From contig CAITNO010000144.1 of NCBI GenBank assembly GCA_903893795.1, positions 1 to 33,388 on the forward strand: 33,388 nucleotides of DNA, in the 5' to 3' direction. The position numbers and the translations under genes are program-made. This document shows positions 24,163 through 33,291 of this stretch, piece after piece. Under the pieces are notes generated by a model. That model was not told where the DNA came from, ran no database searches, and was given only the letters and a program-made list of their open reading frames with translations. Origin of the DNA: Candidatus Hydrogenedentota bacterium (GTDB lineage Bacteria > Hydrogenedentota > Hydrogenedentia > Hydrogenedentales > CAITNO01). Position 1 is the first letter of the stretch; every line of letters begins with the position of its first letter.

Positions 24163-26826
24163 TCATTCTGGAAACAAAAGGGTGCAGGGCGCATAGGCTT
24201 TCAGCGGGACAGTGACTTCCGTTCCGTTGACTTGCACGGGGCCTTCGCATGTTTGTCCACGCAGGTCAACCTGGCGCGCTCCTTCTGCCTTGAAACCCTT
24301 TGGGAGTGTGATGGTGCAGTCACCTGCCACACCGGCCTGCTCCCACACGCGCAGTATGCGGCCCGGGCCGTCAGGGTTGTCGCCGAAGGTCGTGACCAGC
24401 ACACCGGAACGCGACAGGGAAAGCCCAGCCCCGCTCGTTGGCAATGAACCTGCCGGACCGTCGGCCACACCCGCCCAGCAGGGTGTGCGCGTGTTCCAGC
24501 CGGGAGTCAACAGCGCTTCGGTGCTGTCATCGCTGTCGGCCGCCCAGAGCCGCACACGCGAGGTCCAGGTTCCTTCAACCCACAGCGGGAAGTTGGTCGA
24601 CCATTGGTTGTTGAAGACGTTTACAAACACGTCCGCTTTGTCCGGTGTGTAGTCCAGGGAGTACTGCCACAGGCCCGGTGTGCCCAAGCTGACCAGGGGC
24701 GAGTCCATGGGGCAAATCCCCACCGTGCCGCCATGCTTGTCTGTTACGGTTAGTCCTGCATTTAGGCAGAAGACGTGACGGTTGCTCCCCGCCACAATGT
24801 CTTTCACCGGGTCCACGACGGAACCGACCCGGGAAAGCTTGAAAGTAGGCTTGTCCGCATTGATGGGAAGGCAGACCCAGCCAGCCTCGGGCCAGGGGTC
24901 ACCCGTCTTGTTTTCTGTCGACCATGCCAACTCCACAAAGGGAAGTCCCTTATACAACCGTACCGTCATGCGCACCCTGTCCGTCAATATCCCCTGCGGC
25001 GCGGCAGTCATGGTCGCCGAAACAGTGACATCATTACCGGCATAGGTCACCTGACACTTATTAGGCAAGGCGGACCTGTACTCGCCTTCGGGCAAGTTAA
25101 CCTTGGTCAAGTCGTCCCATGCCCATTGCAGTTCAGGTCGCGTGATGTATTTCCTGCCAAAGTCCTGGGTCTGTTCACGTCCAAAGCGCTCATACAGGTA
25201 CTGGCCCAACAGCAGGGGAGAGGATTGGTTCACCAGTTCCCGGCCCGTTCGCTTCTCAATGACCGAGCGCACCCCGCCGCGCTCCGGGTCCACCGTCACC
25301 CGAAATATCCCATTCTCCAGAATGCCCTTCTCCACATTGAGGGCCATCTCCTTGGAGTCGTCGGACTTGTCTGCTGGAATATAGGTCTTGTACCCCATGG
25401 GCGGCAATGCCCGTGCCACAAAGCGCAGCAGGTCGCCGTCGCGGGTCACCGGTTCTGTCCGTCCTGAATCGCTGTCGCGAAGCGCCGATGCCGCAGGCTT
25501 CTCCTGTTTCCACTCCACCAGGGCATCCCGCACCCATGGCAGGGGGTTGTAGAGCACAATGCGCTGTCCCGAGACCGAAACAGCGGCGGCCAGTGCCGCC
25601 ATGCGTTCCGCAATGGCCGGCTCCGCAAGCGTTGCCACCTTGTGGCTGTAGGCGCGGTGGTCCTCAAAGGAGGCCTCGAACCCTTTATATACCCCGTCGG
25701 CTCGCGCCCTTTTCCAGTCCTCGCCATAGCGGAAGGGTCCGGGTTTTGTGCCACAGGAGCCCCAGGTGTGTTCACCGTAGAGCAGGCTGTTTTCATAGGC
25801 AGAGGACAAGGTTCCGCTCACCGACGCGGTTGGCACACCCCAGCATTCCAGCAGGGTGTTCAATCCCTCCAGGGCGGTCACTTGCGGCCGCCACTGACGG
25901 ACCAGTGCCGACTCAATAGGCATCGACTCCAAGCCATGAATCCACGTGTCGGGCACATCCCCCCGAACTACGGGCAAATCTGGATGTTCCGACAGAATAG
26001 CCTCGGCGAAATCGGACATCTTGCCAAAATGCACGTTGACGCTGGGCAGTTTGTCGGAAGCTTCCCTGCGCAGTGTTTCCGCCTCTTTCAGCGTGGGCGG
26101 TCCCTGATTGTCTCCTGTCATCAGCATGGCCAGCCAGGTCTTGTACGGCCAGTTCTCCGGGGGCAAGAGGCCCGTTCCGTAGTTCCCGGCGGAATAGAAG
26201 GTGAGCAGCCGCGAGCCGTCGGGGCCTTCCCACCAGAACAGGGTGGGCACACGCGGGCTTTGACAGGCGGGATTGCAGCCAATGTGCAGGAATGTCACCC
26301 CGGCATGCGTGAGCAGCGTGGGGAGGACCCAACTGTGACTCGTCACATCAGTCATCTTCGCGTCCGTGGGGAGTTGCTGCCCCAACTGCCGCGAGAGCGC
26401 GGACGAGAAATGCAATCCGCGGACCAAGTCTTCCAGTTCCAGTGATTCGGTGTGCATGGTGAAGGGCAGCGCGTGCCACACAATTCTGCCCGAACGCATC
26501 GCCGCGAGAATCTTCTCCCGCCGTTCCGGCGTCTGCTCCGGTCCAACGATTTGCGCCAAGGGCCATCCCGGCAGCGTCCAGGCAAACTGGAACGCCTTGG
26601 GAAGCGATGAAGTTTCCTCCATCACGGACAGTGCCCCATCCATCATCGTTGTTCGGTACCGATTCAGCACCTCTGCCACCCGCGCCGTGTAGCCGATGTC
26701 GAAGTGCGTCTTGGAGACAATGATGACCTCTTTCACGGAGTCCCCTTGGGCCATTACCGGAGCTGCCAGGACCAAAGCCGCGATAAAGGTCCCCAATATT
26801 CCCAAGCGTCCCACTGATTTGCCCAT
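24163..26826 (-). CDS. secreted GH38-like (DUF5054-type) glycosidase
   Basis: The 887-residue protein has a signal peptide ending APVMAQ (about 26-27). It then shows a GH38-style metal site, SKTHFDIGYT, with His41 and Asp43. KMTDVTSHSWVLPTLL has Asp160 where GH38 has its nucleophile. PRVPTLFWWEGPDGSRLL is at 191-208, with beta-rich C-terminal domains after it (about 480-887: GILENGIFRVTVDPERGGVRSVIEKRTGRELV is typical of the mannosidase central beta domain). GH38 enzymes are alpha-mannosidases; this branch is only distantly related and its substrate is not known. No good Shine-Dalgarno precedes the ATG. It diverges from the URO-D-like gene. Confidence 0.78.
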   Translation of the reverse strand: MGKSVGRLGILGTFIAALVLAAPVMAQGDSVKEVIIVSKTHFDIGYTARVAEVLNRYRTTMMDGALSVMEETSSLPKAFQFAWTLPGWPLAQIVGPEQTPERREKILAAMRSGRIVWHALPFTMHTESLELEDLVRGLHFSSALSRQLGQQLPTDAKMTDVTSHSWVLPTLLTHAGVTFLHIGCNPACQSPRVPTLFWWEGPDGSRLLTFYSAGNYGTGLLPPENWPYKTWLAMLMTGDNQGPPTLKEAETLRREASDKLPSVNVHFGKMSDFAEAILSEHPDLPVVRGDVPDTWIHGLESMPIESALVRQWRPQVTALEGLNTLLECWGVPTASVSGTLSSAYENSLLYGEHTWGSCGTKPGPFRYGEDWKRARADGVYKGFEASFEDHRAYSHKVATLAEPAIAERMAALAAAVSVSGQRIVLYNPLPWVRDALVEWKQEKPAASALRDSDSGRTEPVTRDGDLLRFVARALPPMGYKTYIPADKSDDSKEMALNVEKGILENGIFRVTVDPERGGVRSVIEKRTGRELVNQSSPLLLGQYLYERFGREQTQDFGRKYITRPELQWAWDDLTKVNLPEGEYRSALPNKCQVTYAGNDVTVSATMTAAPQGILTDRVRMTVRLYKGLPFVELAWSTENKTGDPWPEAGWVCLPINADKPTFKLSRVGSVVDPVKDIVAGSNRHVFCLNAGLTVTDKHGGTVGICPMDSPLVSLGTPGLWQYSLDYTPDKADVFVNVFNNQWSTNFPLWVEGTWTSRVRLWAADSDDSTEALLTPGWNTRTPCWAGVADGPAGSLPTSGAGLSLSRSGVLVTTFGDNPDGPGRILRVWEQAGVAGDCTITLPKGFKAEGARQVDLRGQTCEGPVQVNGTEVTVPLKAYAPCTLLFPE

Positions 26827-26873
26827 GTAGATGTTCTTTCTTCTGCAAGATTCATGTGCCCAAGAATTCTGTC

Positions 26874-26981
26874 GCCGGTCCGTGCATCAAAATACCCTAG
26901 CGACCGGCTTTATGCAATACACGCTTTGGGATTCCTTTCCGCTGCCCCAAAGTGTTGTGCCTTTTTAACGGTCTTTGCCGT
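26874..26981 (+). promoter_or_regulatory. structured leader: three stem-loops before the URO-D-like gene
   Basis: GCCGGTC (26874-26880) pairs with GACCGGC (26902-26908). ACGCTTTGGG (26921-26930) pairs with CCCAAAGTGT (26946-26955, one G-U) and is followed six bases on by TTTTT (26962-26966). ACGG (26968-26971) pairs with CCGT (26978-26981). All lie in the 207-base divergent region. The middle hairpin plus T-run resembles an intrinsic terminator, where no plus-strand gene ends nearby. An attenuator or riboswitch-like leader is possible. No known riboswitch class is recognised. Confidence 0.35.
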
Positions 26982-27036
26982 CTGTTAAACTTGTTTCGTT
27001 GCCTGTTTCTGTTTTCCCTTAAGGAGAGACACAGTG

Positions 27037-28029
27037 ATGAACCATCCCGAACGTTTCCGTGCGGTAATGAATTTTCAGCCGGTGGACCGTCTTCCCATCA
27101 TGGAGTGGGCGATGTGGTGGGACCTCACCATTGATCGCTGGAAGCAGGAGGGGCTGCCCGCCGAGTTGAACGGTGTCTTTGAAATCGCCGAATACTTTGG
27201 TCTGGACCCCTACAAGCAGTTCTGGTTTTCCACCACCGAGCAGACTATTGACGCCGAGCAGCACCATGTCGAGGGCAGCGTCACCACCATGGACGATTAT
27301 CTCGCGCTTCGGCCGCAGCTCTTTCCCGACCACGGTCCCGCCATTGAGGACATGCGTCCCTGGGCCCAGCGCCAGGCTGAGGGCGATGCGGTGGTCTGGA
27401 TTACCATTGAAGGATTCTTCTGGTTCCCACGCACGTTGTTGGGCCTGGAACGGCAAATGTGCGCGTTTTGCGAGGAACCCGAGCTTATCCACGCCATCAA
27501 CGCCGACCTGACCAAGTTTAACCTGGATATTCTCCAGCGTGTTTCCAAGTCCTGCGTGCCCACCTTCATTACCTTTGCGGAGGACATGTCCTACAACCAC
27601 GGTTCCATGATTTCGGAGGCGCACTTTGAGGAATTCATGGCGCCCTATTATCGCCAGATCATGCCCGTGCTGCACGACCTAAACATTATCCCCATCGTGG
27701 ACACCGACGGCGATGTCACGGAACTCGCCCCGTGGATGATGCGGGAGGGTGTTGTTGGGATTCTGCCGCTGGAGCGCCAGGCCGGTGTGGATGGCATGAA
27801 GCTGCGCCAGCAGTATCCCGACCTGCGCATGATTGGCCATTACGACAAAATGGTCATGGCGGAAGGCAAAGATGCCCTGCGCGGCGAATTCGAGCGGTTG
27901 TTGCCCCTTATGAAGACGGGCGGCGTCATTCCCAGTGTGGACCATCAGACCCCGCCGCACGTTTCGCTGGATCAGTACCGCGACTTCCTCGCACTGCTGC
28001 GCGAATATGCGGTGGAGGGTGCCACGTAA
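27037..28029 (+). CDS. uroporphyrinogen decarboxylase (URO-D)-like / MtaA-type family protein
   Basis: The 330-residue protein begins MNHPERFRAVMNFQPVDRLPIMEWAMWWDLTIDRW, the usual start of URO-D-like proteins outside haem synthesis. A TIM-barrel pattern follows: TFAEDMSYNHGSMISEAHFEEFMAPYYRQIM, IIPIVDTDGDVTELAPWMMREGVVGILPLERQAGVDGMKLRQQYPD, and GGVIPSVDHQTPPHVSLDQYRDFLALLREY. Members include corrinoid-dependent methyltransferases and many proteins of unknown activity common in glycan-degrading bacteria. True HemE function is unlikely because the N-terminal haem-enzyme signature (RPVWxMRQAGR) is absent. AAGGAG precedes the start by ten bases; a GTG three bases earlier is an alternative. Confidence 0.88.
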   Translation: MNHPERFRAVMNFQPVDRLPIMEWAMWWDLTIDRWKQEGLPAELNGVFEIAEYFGLDPYKQFWFSTTEQTIDAEQHHVEGSVTTMDDYLALRPQLFPDHGPAIEDMRPWAQRQAEGDAVVWITIEGFFWFPRTLLGLERQMCAFCEEPELIHAINADLTKFNLDILQRVSKSCVPTFITFAEDMSYNHGSMISEAHFEEFMAPYYRQIMPVLHDLNIIPIVDTDGDVTELAPWMMREGVVGILPLERQAGVDGMKLRQQYPDLRMIGHYDKMVMAEGKDALRGEFERLLPLMKTGGVIPSVDHQTPPHVSLDQYRDFLALLREYAVEGAT

Positions 28030-28032
28030 GGC

Positions 28033-29349
28033 TTATGCCCCCTGAATAGGGATTGGGGCGTTCGTTTCCCACTTGCCTTTGGTAAAGTCCGGGAATTCGA
28101 CCTGAGCGCCCTTCTGCGCCACCGAGGCCATGCTGAGCGGCACAATCGCGCTCCAGGTGGCCGCGTCATACACGTCTTGCGGCGTTTGCACGCCTTGGCG
28201 CACCGCTTCGATAAACTGCTGCACCACAATGTAGTCGCCGCCGCCGTGCCCGCCGTTCTTTACCGCTTCCGTCTCCAGGTCTTTCCACAGGGGGTGGGCA
28301 TACTTCTTCACATAGGGCTCAAAAGGTTCCCACTTGTCCTTTTCCGGGGAGCTGCCCTCGATATAGGCCTTGTCGTTGCTGACCATGCAGAGTCCCTTCG
28401 TTCCCTGCACGCGAAAGATGAGGTCATAAGGGCGCGGGGTGCACATGTCGAAATAGAGCGTCACCGTCAGTCCCTTTTCCGTGCGGAGCAGGGTGGTGTT
28501 CACATCGCCCATGGCGTACTCGCGTTTCGCCAGGGTATGGTCCGGCCCGAGCTTCTCGACCGCATAATTCCGCATGCCCCGCGACTTGGTGCTCACGCTC
28601 GACAGAGATACGAAGCGGTCCCCCCTGTTTACATTGCCCCACCATGCAATCGGTCCGATGGGGTGGGTGGGATATAGGTTTCCATTCTTCTCCGCAAGGT
28701 GTTTTCCACGCCATGTTAGTTCGCCGGAATCGGTGATATAGTAGGAACGACACTCATGCTGGTAACCGGCCTCGAAATGGAGCATTTCGCCCAGCACCCC
28801 CTCGCGCACCATGCGCATCACGGCCAGCACGTTTTCGAAATAGCAGACATTCTCCAGCATCATGCAGGGCTTTCCGGTCTCTTCGGAAGTCTTCACCAGA
28901 GTCCAGCAATCCTCCAGCGTTAGCGCGGCCGGGACCTCGGTGCCCCCGTATTTCCCGGCACGCATGGCCGCCAACATCACCGGCACATGCCATTCCCAGG
29001 GAGTGGCGGTGATTACCGCATCCAGATCGTCCCGCTTGCAGAGGTTCTCGAAATCGTTCTCGCCCTTCGTGTAAAGGTCGGGGGATTTTCCAGTCTTGCT
29101 CTCAACCGTGGCCTGTGCGCGTTTGGTGTTGGCCTCATTGATGTCGCAGAGGGCCGGAACTTCTACTCCGGGCAGGGACAAGAGGGTGCCCAGCAGGGCC
29201 GTGCCCCGATTTCCAACGCCCACCAGTCCGACGCGAACAGTCTTGAGTGCTTCCTCCGCCGACACGGTTGTTGAGGAACCGAGCGCCAAGCCTGTTGCGG
29301 CCGCGGCCGTGTTCATCAGAAAATCCCGGCGTGTTGCCATGTCGTTCAT
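28033..29349 (-). CDS. Tat-exported GH109-type Gfo/Idh/MocA glycosidase
   Basis: GH109 enzymes are NAD-dependent alpha-N-acetylgalactosaminidases built on the Gfo/Idh fold. The 438-residue protein has a twin-arginine signal (TRRDFL, 6-11) and the NAD site VGLVGVGNRG (40-49). It also has the GH109 pattern throughout: TPWEWH (116-121), LTLEDCW (143-149), ENVCYF (166-171), GYQHE (195-199), NLYPTHPIGP (224-233, with the Tyr/His pair implicated in catalysis), NRGDRF, YAHPLWKD, GHGGGDY, PQDVYDAATWSAIVPLS and FPDFTKGKW. The ATG has GAGGAG six bases upstream. It ends 3 bases from the convergent URO-D-like gene. A plain sugar dehydrogenase cannot be excluded, but the GH109 match is detailed. Confidence 0.88.
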   Translation of the reverse strand: MNDMATRRDFLMNTAAAATGLALGSSTTVSAEEALKTVRVGLVGVGNRGTALLGTLLSLPGVEVPALCDINEANTKRAQATVESKTGKSPDLYTKGENDFENLCKRDDLDAVITATPWEWHVPVMLAAMRAGKYGGTEVPAALTLEDCWTLVKTSEETGKPCMMLENVCYFENVLAVMRMVREGVLGEMLHFEAGYQHECRSYYITDSGELTWRGKHLAEKNGNLYPTHPIGPIAWWGNVNRGDRFVSLSSVSTKSRGMRNYAVEKLGPDHTLAKREYAMGDVNTTLLRTEKGLTVTLYFDMCTPRPYDLIFRVQGTKGLCMVSNDKAYIEGSSPEKDKWEPFEPYVKKYAHPLWKDLETEAVKNGGHGGGDYIVVQQFIEAVRQGVQTPQDVYDAATWSAIVPLSMASVAQKGAQVEFPDFTKGKWETNAPIPIQGA

Positions 29350-29436
29350 CTCAGTCTCCTCGATGGTGGGGTGGCATAACCGCAGTCATCGTACACCAGC
29401 GGTAACCGAGTCGCACACTCATGTCGGCATTCCTTG

Positions 29437-29465
29437 TTGACCTTGGCACCCTTAAAGGCGGTACT
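29437..29465 (+). promoter_or_regulatory. candidate promoter of the first esterase gene
   Basis: TTGACC (29437-29442), 17 bases and GGTACT (29460-29465) lie 50 bases before the chosen ATG. The -10 is weak, so it is listed as a candidate. Confidence 0.3.
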
Positions 29466-29515
29466 CTACCTACGTCAACGTCGGACTGCAGGCAACGGCC
29501 ACCATGGAGAGCACT

Positions 29516-30580
29516 ATGAGACCTGTTCCCGTTCTTCTTGCCCTTCTGCTTATTTTGTCAGCAATCGTTTTCGGTCAGGCATCGGGAATCAATACAGACC
29601 CCAGTGTCCTGTTTGACGCTTCCGGGACTGCCCATCCAGTTGCAAGGCTGGCGGATTGGGGCAAACGCCGCGAACAGATAGTAGCGGCCATGCAGGAGGT
29701 CATGGGGCCGGTGACCAAATCCGACAAGGTGGTGCCCCTCGATGTGAAAGTTGAAGAAGAAACCGAGTTTCCGAAGTACATGCAGAAGAAGGTCTCTCTT
29801 GCCGTGGAGGATTGGGACCGCCTACCCGCGCTCTTGCTTGTCCCCAAGTCGTTGACGGGCAGGGTTCCCGCCGTCCTTTGTCTTCATCCCACCTCCGAAC
29901 TCGGCAAGGCCGTTGTGTGCGGTAAAGGGATCAAGCCGAACCGCAACTACGGCCAGGAACTGGCAGAGCGCGGCTATGTCGTTTTGGCCCCAGACTATCC
30001 CGGCTTTGGGGATTATGTGGAGGCGCGGAAGGCGCTTTACGAACACGGCTACAAGAGCGCAACGATGAAGGGTATCTGGAACCACATGCGATGTGTGGAC
30101 TACCTGTCCTCGGTACCGGAGGTCGATGCCGCGCGGATTGGGTGCATGGGTCATTCCCTCGGGGGGCACAACACGCTCTTTCTCGGCGTGTTTGACCCCA
30201 GGGTGAAGGTGCTGGTGTGCAGTTGCGGTTTCACCTCCTTTCCCAAATACTACGCGGGCGATCTGACAGGTTGGACCCATCCCGGCTACATGCCGGCTAT
30301 CGCGTCCGAGTATGGCAAGGACCCGGCCCGCATGCCCTTCGATTTCCCCGGCGTGTTGGCGGCGCTTGCGCCGAGGCCCCTGTTCGTCAATGCGCCCCTG
30401 CATGACGCCAACTTTGACGTCGGGGGAGTGCGTGATTGTATCAGGGCCATCGAAGGGGTGTATGGCCTCTATTCCGCCGACAAGGAGGTAAGCGTCGTGT
30501 ATCCCGATGCCGAGCATGACTTTCCCGACGAGGCCCGTCGGCAGGCCTACGCCTTTGTTGACCGTGCGCTCCGCCATTGA
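29516..30580 (+). CDS. secreted alpha/beta-hydrolase (dienelactone hydrolase / acetyl xylan esterase-like)
   Basis: The 354-residue protein begins with a signal peptide (MRPVPVLLALLLILSAIVFGQAS). It has the alpha/beta-hydrolase layout: LLLVPKSLTGRVPAVLCLHPT (oxyanion region), GYVVLAPDYPGFGDY, the nucleophile elbow MGHSLGGHN with Ser214, an acidic residue in VNAPLHDANFDVGG, and the catalytic-type His in DAEHDFPDE. It resembles esterases that remove acyl groups from polysaccharides; the substrate is not defined. The ATG at 29516 is chosen because GGAG stands six bases before it; the ATG at 29504 lacks such a site. The next esterase gene starts 52 bases downstream. Confidence 0.87.
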   Translation: MRPVPVLLALLLILSAIVFGQASGINTDPSVLFDASGTAHPVARLADWGKRREQIVAAMQEVMGPVTKSDKVVPLDVKVEEETEFPKYMQKKVSLAVEDWDRLPALLLVPKSLTGRVPAVLCLHPTSELGKAVVCGKGIKPNRNYGQELAERGYVVLAPDYPGFGDYVEARKALYEHGYKSATMKGIWNHMRCVDYLSSVPEVDAARIGCMGHSLGGHNTLFLGVFDPRVKVLVCSCGFTSFPKYYAGDLTGWTHPGYMPAIASEYGKDPARMPFDFPGVLAALAPRPLFVNAPLHDANFDVGGVRDCIRAIEGVYGLYSADKEVSVVYPDAEHDFPDEARRQAYAFVDRALRH

Positions 30581-30632
30581 CCTCCCACTGCCATAGGCTG
30601 TAACCTTGCCGGGTTCAACGTGGAGTGTCGTC

Positions 30633-31553
30633 ATGGCAAAGAAACTTGCTCTTGTCTTCGCATCTGTCTTCGTGCTTGGTGTGGCGGTGTACTTCCTTTT
30701 TCTCCGAGGCCCCCAAGTAACCAAAGACGTTGTTTATGGAAATGCGGACGGTGTCGAGCTGAAGCTGGACCTTGCCCGGCCACGGGGTGGCAAGGGGCCT
30801 TTTCCCGCCCTTGTGTGCATTCACGGCGGTGCATGGCAGGCGGGAAGCAAGGATGACTTCGGCTTTCTCATCCAGAAATTCGCCCGCTATGGCTATGTGG
30901 CCGCATCGGTGGAATACCGCATGGCGCCCAAGTACAAGTGGCCGGCCGAGATTGAAGACGTGAAATGCGCCGTGCGCTACATTCGTGTTCACGCGAAAGA
31001 ACTCAACGTAGACCCGGACAAGATATTTGCCACCGGGGCTTCCGCAGGGGGCCATCTGGCCCTGATGCTGGGTCTCACTGGCCCCAAGGATGGGTTGGAA
31101 GGCAACGGCGGCAATGCGGAACAATCGAGCCGGGTGAGGGCAGTGTCCAATTTCTACGGTCCCACAGACCTGCGCATCTGGAATATGACGGCGAAAGACG
31201 GGACGCCCGAACAGCAGGCCATGCTGGAAAGTTCACGGAAGATCCTGGAAGATTTTCTGGGCACTGCTGACCGCAGCGCGCCGGTGATGGCGCAGGTGTC
31301 GCCAATGACCCATATCGACGCCGATGACACGCCGGTCATCACCTTTCACGGGGACAAGGATGACATCGTGCCGATCGACCAGGCGCAAATCCTTCATGCC
31401 GCGCTGGTAAAGGCCGGTGTTCCCGAAAAGCTCGTGGTCATGCAGGGCCAGGGGCACGGCTGGGGCGGGGAAAAGATGAATGACTCGATTCGGCAGACGC
31501 TTGCCTTTTTCAAAGAGCACATGACAGACAGGAAACCTTCCTCAGACAAGTGA
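30633..31553 (+). CDS. membrane-anchored or exported carbohydrate esterase (BD-FAE/HSL-like)
   Basis: The 306-residue protein has an N-terminal hydrophobic segment (LALVFASVFVLGVAVYFLFL) that is an uncleaved anchor or signal. It then follows the bifunctional feruloyl/acetyl esterase pattern: FPALVCIHGGAWQAGSK with the HGG oxyanion hole (64-66), VASVEYRMAPKYKWPAEIEDVKCAVRYIR, the nucleophile ATGASAGGHLALMLG with Ser137, PVITFHGDKDDIVPIDQA with the acid, and GQGHGWGG with the His. The ATG at 30633 has GGAG upstream. A TTGACC (30577-30582) overlapping the previous stop codon with TGTAAC 16 bases on could be its own weak promoter; cotranscription with the preceding esterase is equally likely. Confidence 0.88.
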   Translation: MAKKLALVFASVFVLGVAVYFLFLRGPQVTKDVVYGNADGVELKLDLARPRGGKGPFPALVCIHGGAWQAGSKDDFGFLIQKFARYGYVAASVEYRMAPKYKWPAEIEDVKCAVRYIRVHAKELNVDPDKIFATGASAGGHLALMLGLTGPKDGLEGNGGNAEQSSRVRAVSNFYGPTDLRIWNMTAKDGTPEQQAMLESSRKILEDFLGTADRSAPVMAQVSPMTHIDADDTPVITFHGDKDDIVPIDQAQILHAALVKAGVPEKLVVMQGQGHGWGGEKMNDSIRQTLAFFKEHMTDRKPSSDK

Positions 31554-31568
31554 CGCAGAACGGGGCGA

Positions 31569-33250
31569 TCAGAGTTTTCCGGCCACGCCCGGCATGGAGG
31601 TGCGGAAGCTAATCTTTTCGCCCTCGTGGCCCATATACCCACCCCAACCCATGCGGATGTCGCGAATCTTTGACCAATCAAGGGCGCTTTCAGGGGCGGC
31701 ACACCATCCGGCGCGGGTAAAGGATTTCAGGGGGACAAAGGCCCGGGTGGCACCGGGGATGTCCAAGCGCACCTGGGTGTCGCAGAGGTACTCGACCCCG
31801 TGGACATCGCGCACTATGGCAAGCAGTTTCTGACCGCACTCCTGACGTTCCGTCACATCGAGGTCAAAACGGAGGCATTCATCGTTCGAGAGGTCCATGT
31901 CCTCGGGCCAGGAAAAGGTTAGAAAGAGAAAGGTGTCGGTGTCTCCCTTGGTCAGCGTGGCCGATGCAGTCCAGGGTCCGGCCTCTGCGGCGGCGGCAAC
32001 GGTTGCCTCCACAAACTCGCCCTTGCCCAGAGTCGGTGCAGTGGCTGTCAGTGTGCGCGGCTCCAATCCGGGCAAAATGCCCGCTACAGGCGAGTGTTTC
32101 TCAGGCGTTTCAGCGTTGGAGAAGCGGAACAGCATGCCTCCGTAGGGCTCCAATTGGAGGGCAATCGCCTTTGGGTCGGAGATTGCAGTGTGCTCGCCCG
32201 TGAGCGGGTTCCATTCTTCTCCATCCTCGGCGGCGCTTATACCCAGATTGCCCGACCAGGCGTCGGCGGAGTCGTTGATGACGAAGAACAGCTCATGTTC
32301 CTCAATGCGACGGTGCGTCACATGCAGCGGCGCCCCTTTGGGAAGGATTGCATCGGGCGCCAGAAACGCATTTACGCCAGTGGTCAGCAAGCCCTGCTGT
32401 CCGGCGCCCAGATAGAGGGCGAAGCCTCCGGCGGCATTGGTTCGAATTTCGCCCGAGGCATCATCAGCAAAGAGTTCATGCGCAACTTCCCGAACGAGCG
32501 GAGAGGGGAACTCATTTTCGCTGTTGGCGGGAATAGCGCCCAGGGCGATAACGCCTCCACCCGAGCGCCAGAGGGCGGCAAGATGTTCCCAGGCCCGGAG
32601 CGGGAGCGTGTCCACGCAGGGCAGGATGATGAGTCGCCAGGAAAGGTCGCCCAGTGTCATGGTTCCGTCGGCCACCACGGCCTCGGAGAGCGCCTGCGCA
32701 TCGACGTATGTGAAGTCGCGAGCATCACCAAACAAGGCGCGTGAAGCCTGGTCGTAGCTGTCCTGTACTTGTTGCGCCTCGGGAGGCGCGTCCTTCACCC
32801 AAAGGTCTGAGGGGGCAAGGCGCGCCTGCATGGTGTCCGACGGGTAGACTACGGCGAGGTCGGTTACCTGATGCCCGCCTTTGAGCAGGGTGCAGCAACG
32901 GCCCACCCAGGTGTTGAGCCGTGAAAGTTGTTCGCTGTCAAGCCCCTCAAAGGTATAGTAGCTGGTGAAGGTTGTGATTCCGTTGGCGATTAGCCGGTTC
33001 AGGGAACCGCGAATCTCCGCTTCGGAAACGGTGCGCTTGGGGCGGGCGTCACCCTCAGGGCGGTAGTGCTGGCTGTGGTCCGACGATTCACTCATGGTGA
33101 CCGCGCGCCCTTCAAGCTCAGCGACGCTCGAGAGCAGCCGACCCACCTGCCAGGGCACCTCTGACGGAATGCTGGTGAGGCAGTCCATGCTGGGTGCGTC
33201 CAAACGGCGCGCACAGCGGAAGAAATCGCCATAGAGCTGCACATGGGCTA
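31569..33250 (-). pseudogene. 5'-truncated GH106-like glycosidase (C-terminal part)
   Basis: The frame reads from about 33250 down with no signal peptide and begins inside a conserved domain: LYGDFFRCARRLDAPSMDCL, then TMSESSDHSQHYRPEGD with a catalytic-looking Glu, ITTFTSYYTFEGL, a beta-galactosidase-trimerisation-like domain (DLAVVYPSDTMQ...LIILPCVDTLP) and a C-terminal jelly-roll carbohydrate-binding-like domain. The overall order resembles alpha-L-rhamnosidase-type (GH106) proteins, which carry several hundred residues before this point. The reading frame stays family-like to about LLAHV, then meets a stop at 33311-33309. The missing 5' half and the insertion-sequence start next to it indicate disruption. 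A GTG at 33242 is in frame but has no sensible leader. Confidence 0.72.
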
Positions 33251-33291
33251 GCAGCCCGTGGCAAAAGTCGGCCGAGTTTACGGTATGTGTA

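Noticed and set aside
27037..28029. Haem-pathway uroporphyrinogen decarboxylase (hemE)
   Set aside because: The N-terminal signature and arginines of true HemE are missing; no other haem gene is nearby.
33242..33242. GTG at 33242 as a genuine start of the right-hand glycosidase
   Set aside because: No Shine-Dalgarno, no signal peptide, and family-like sequence continues upstream of it, so the gene is truncated rather than short.
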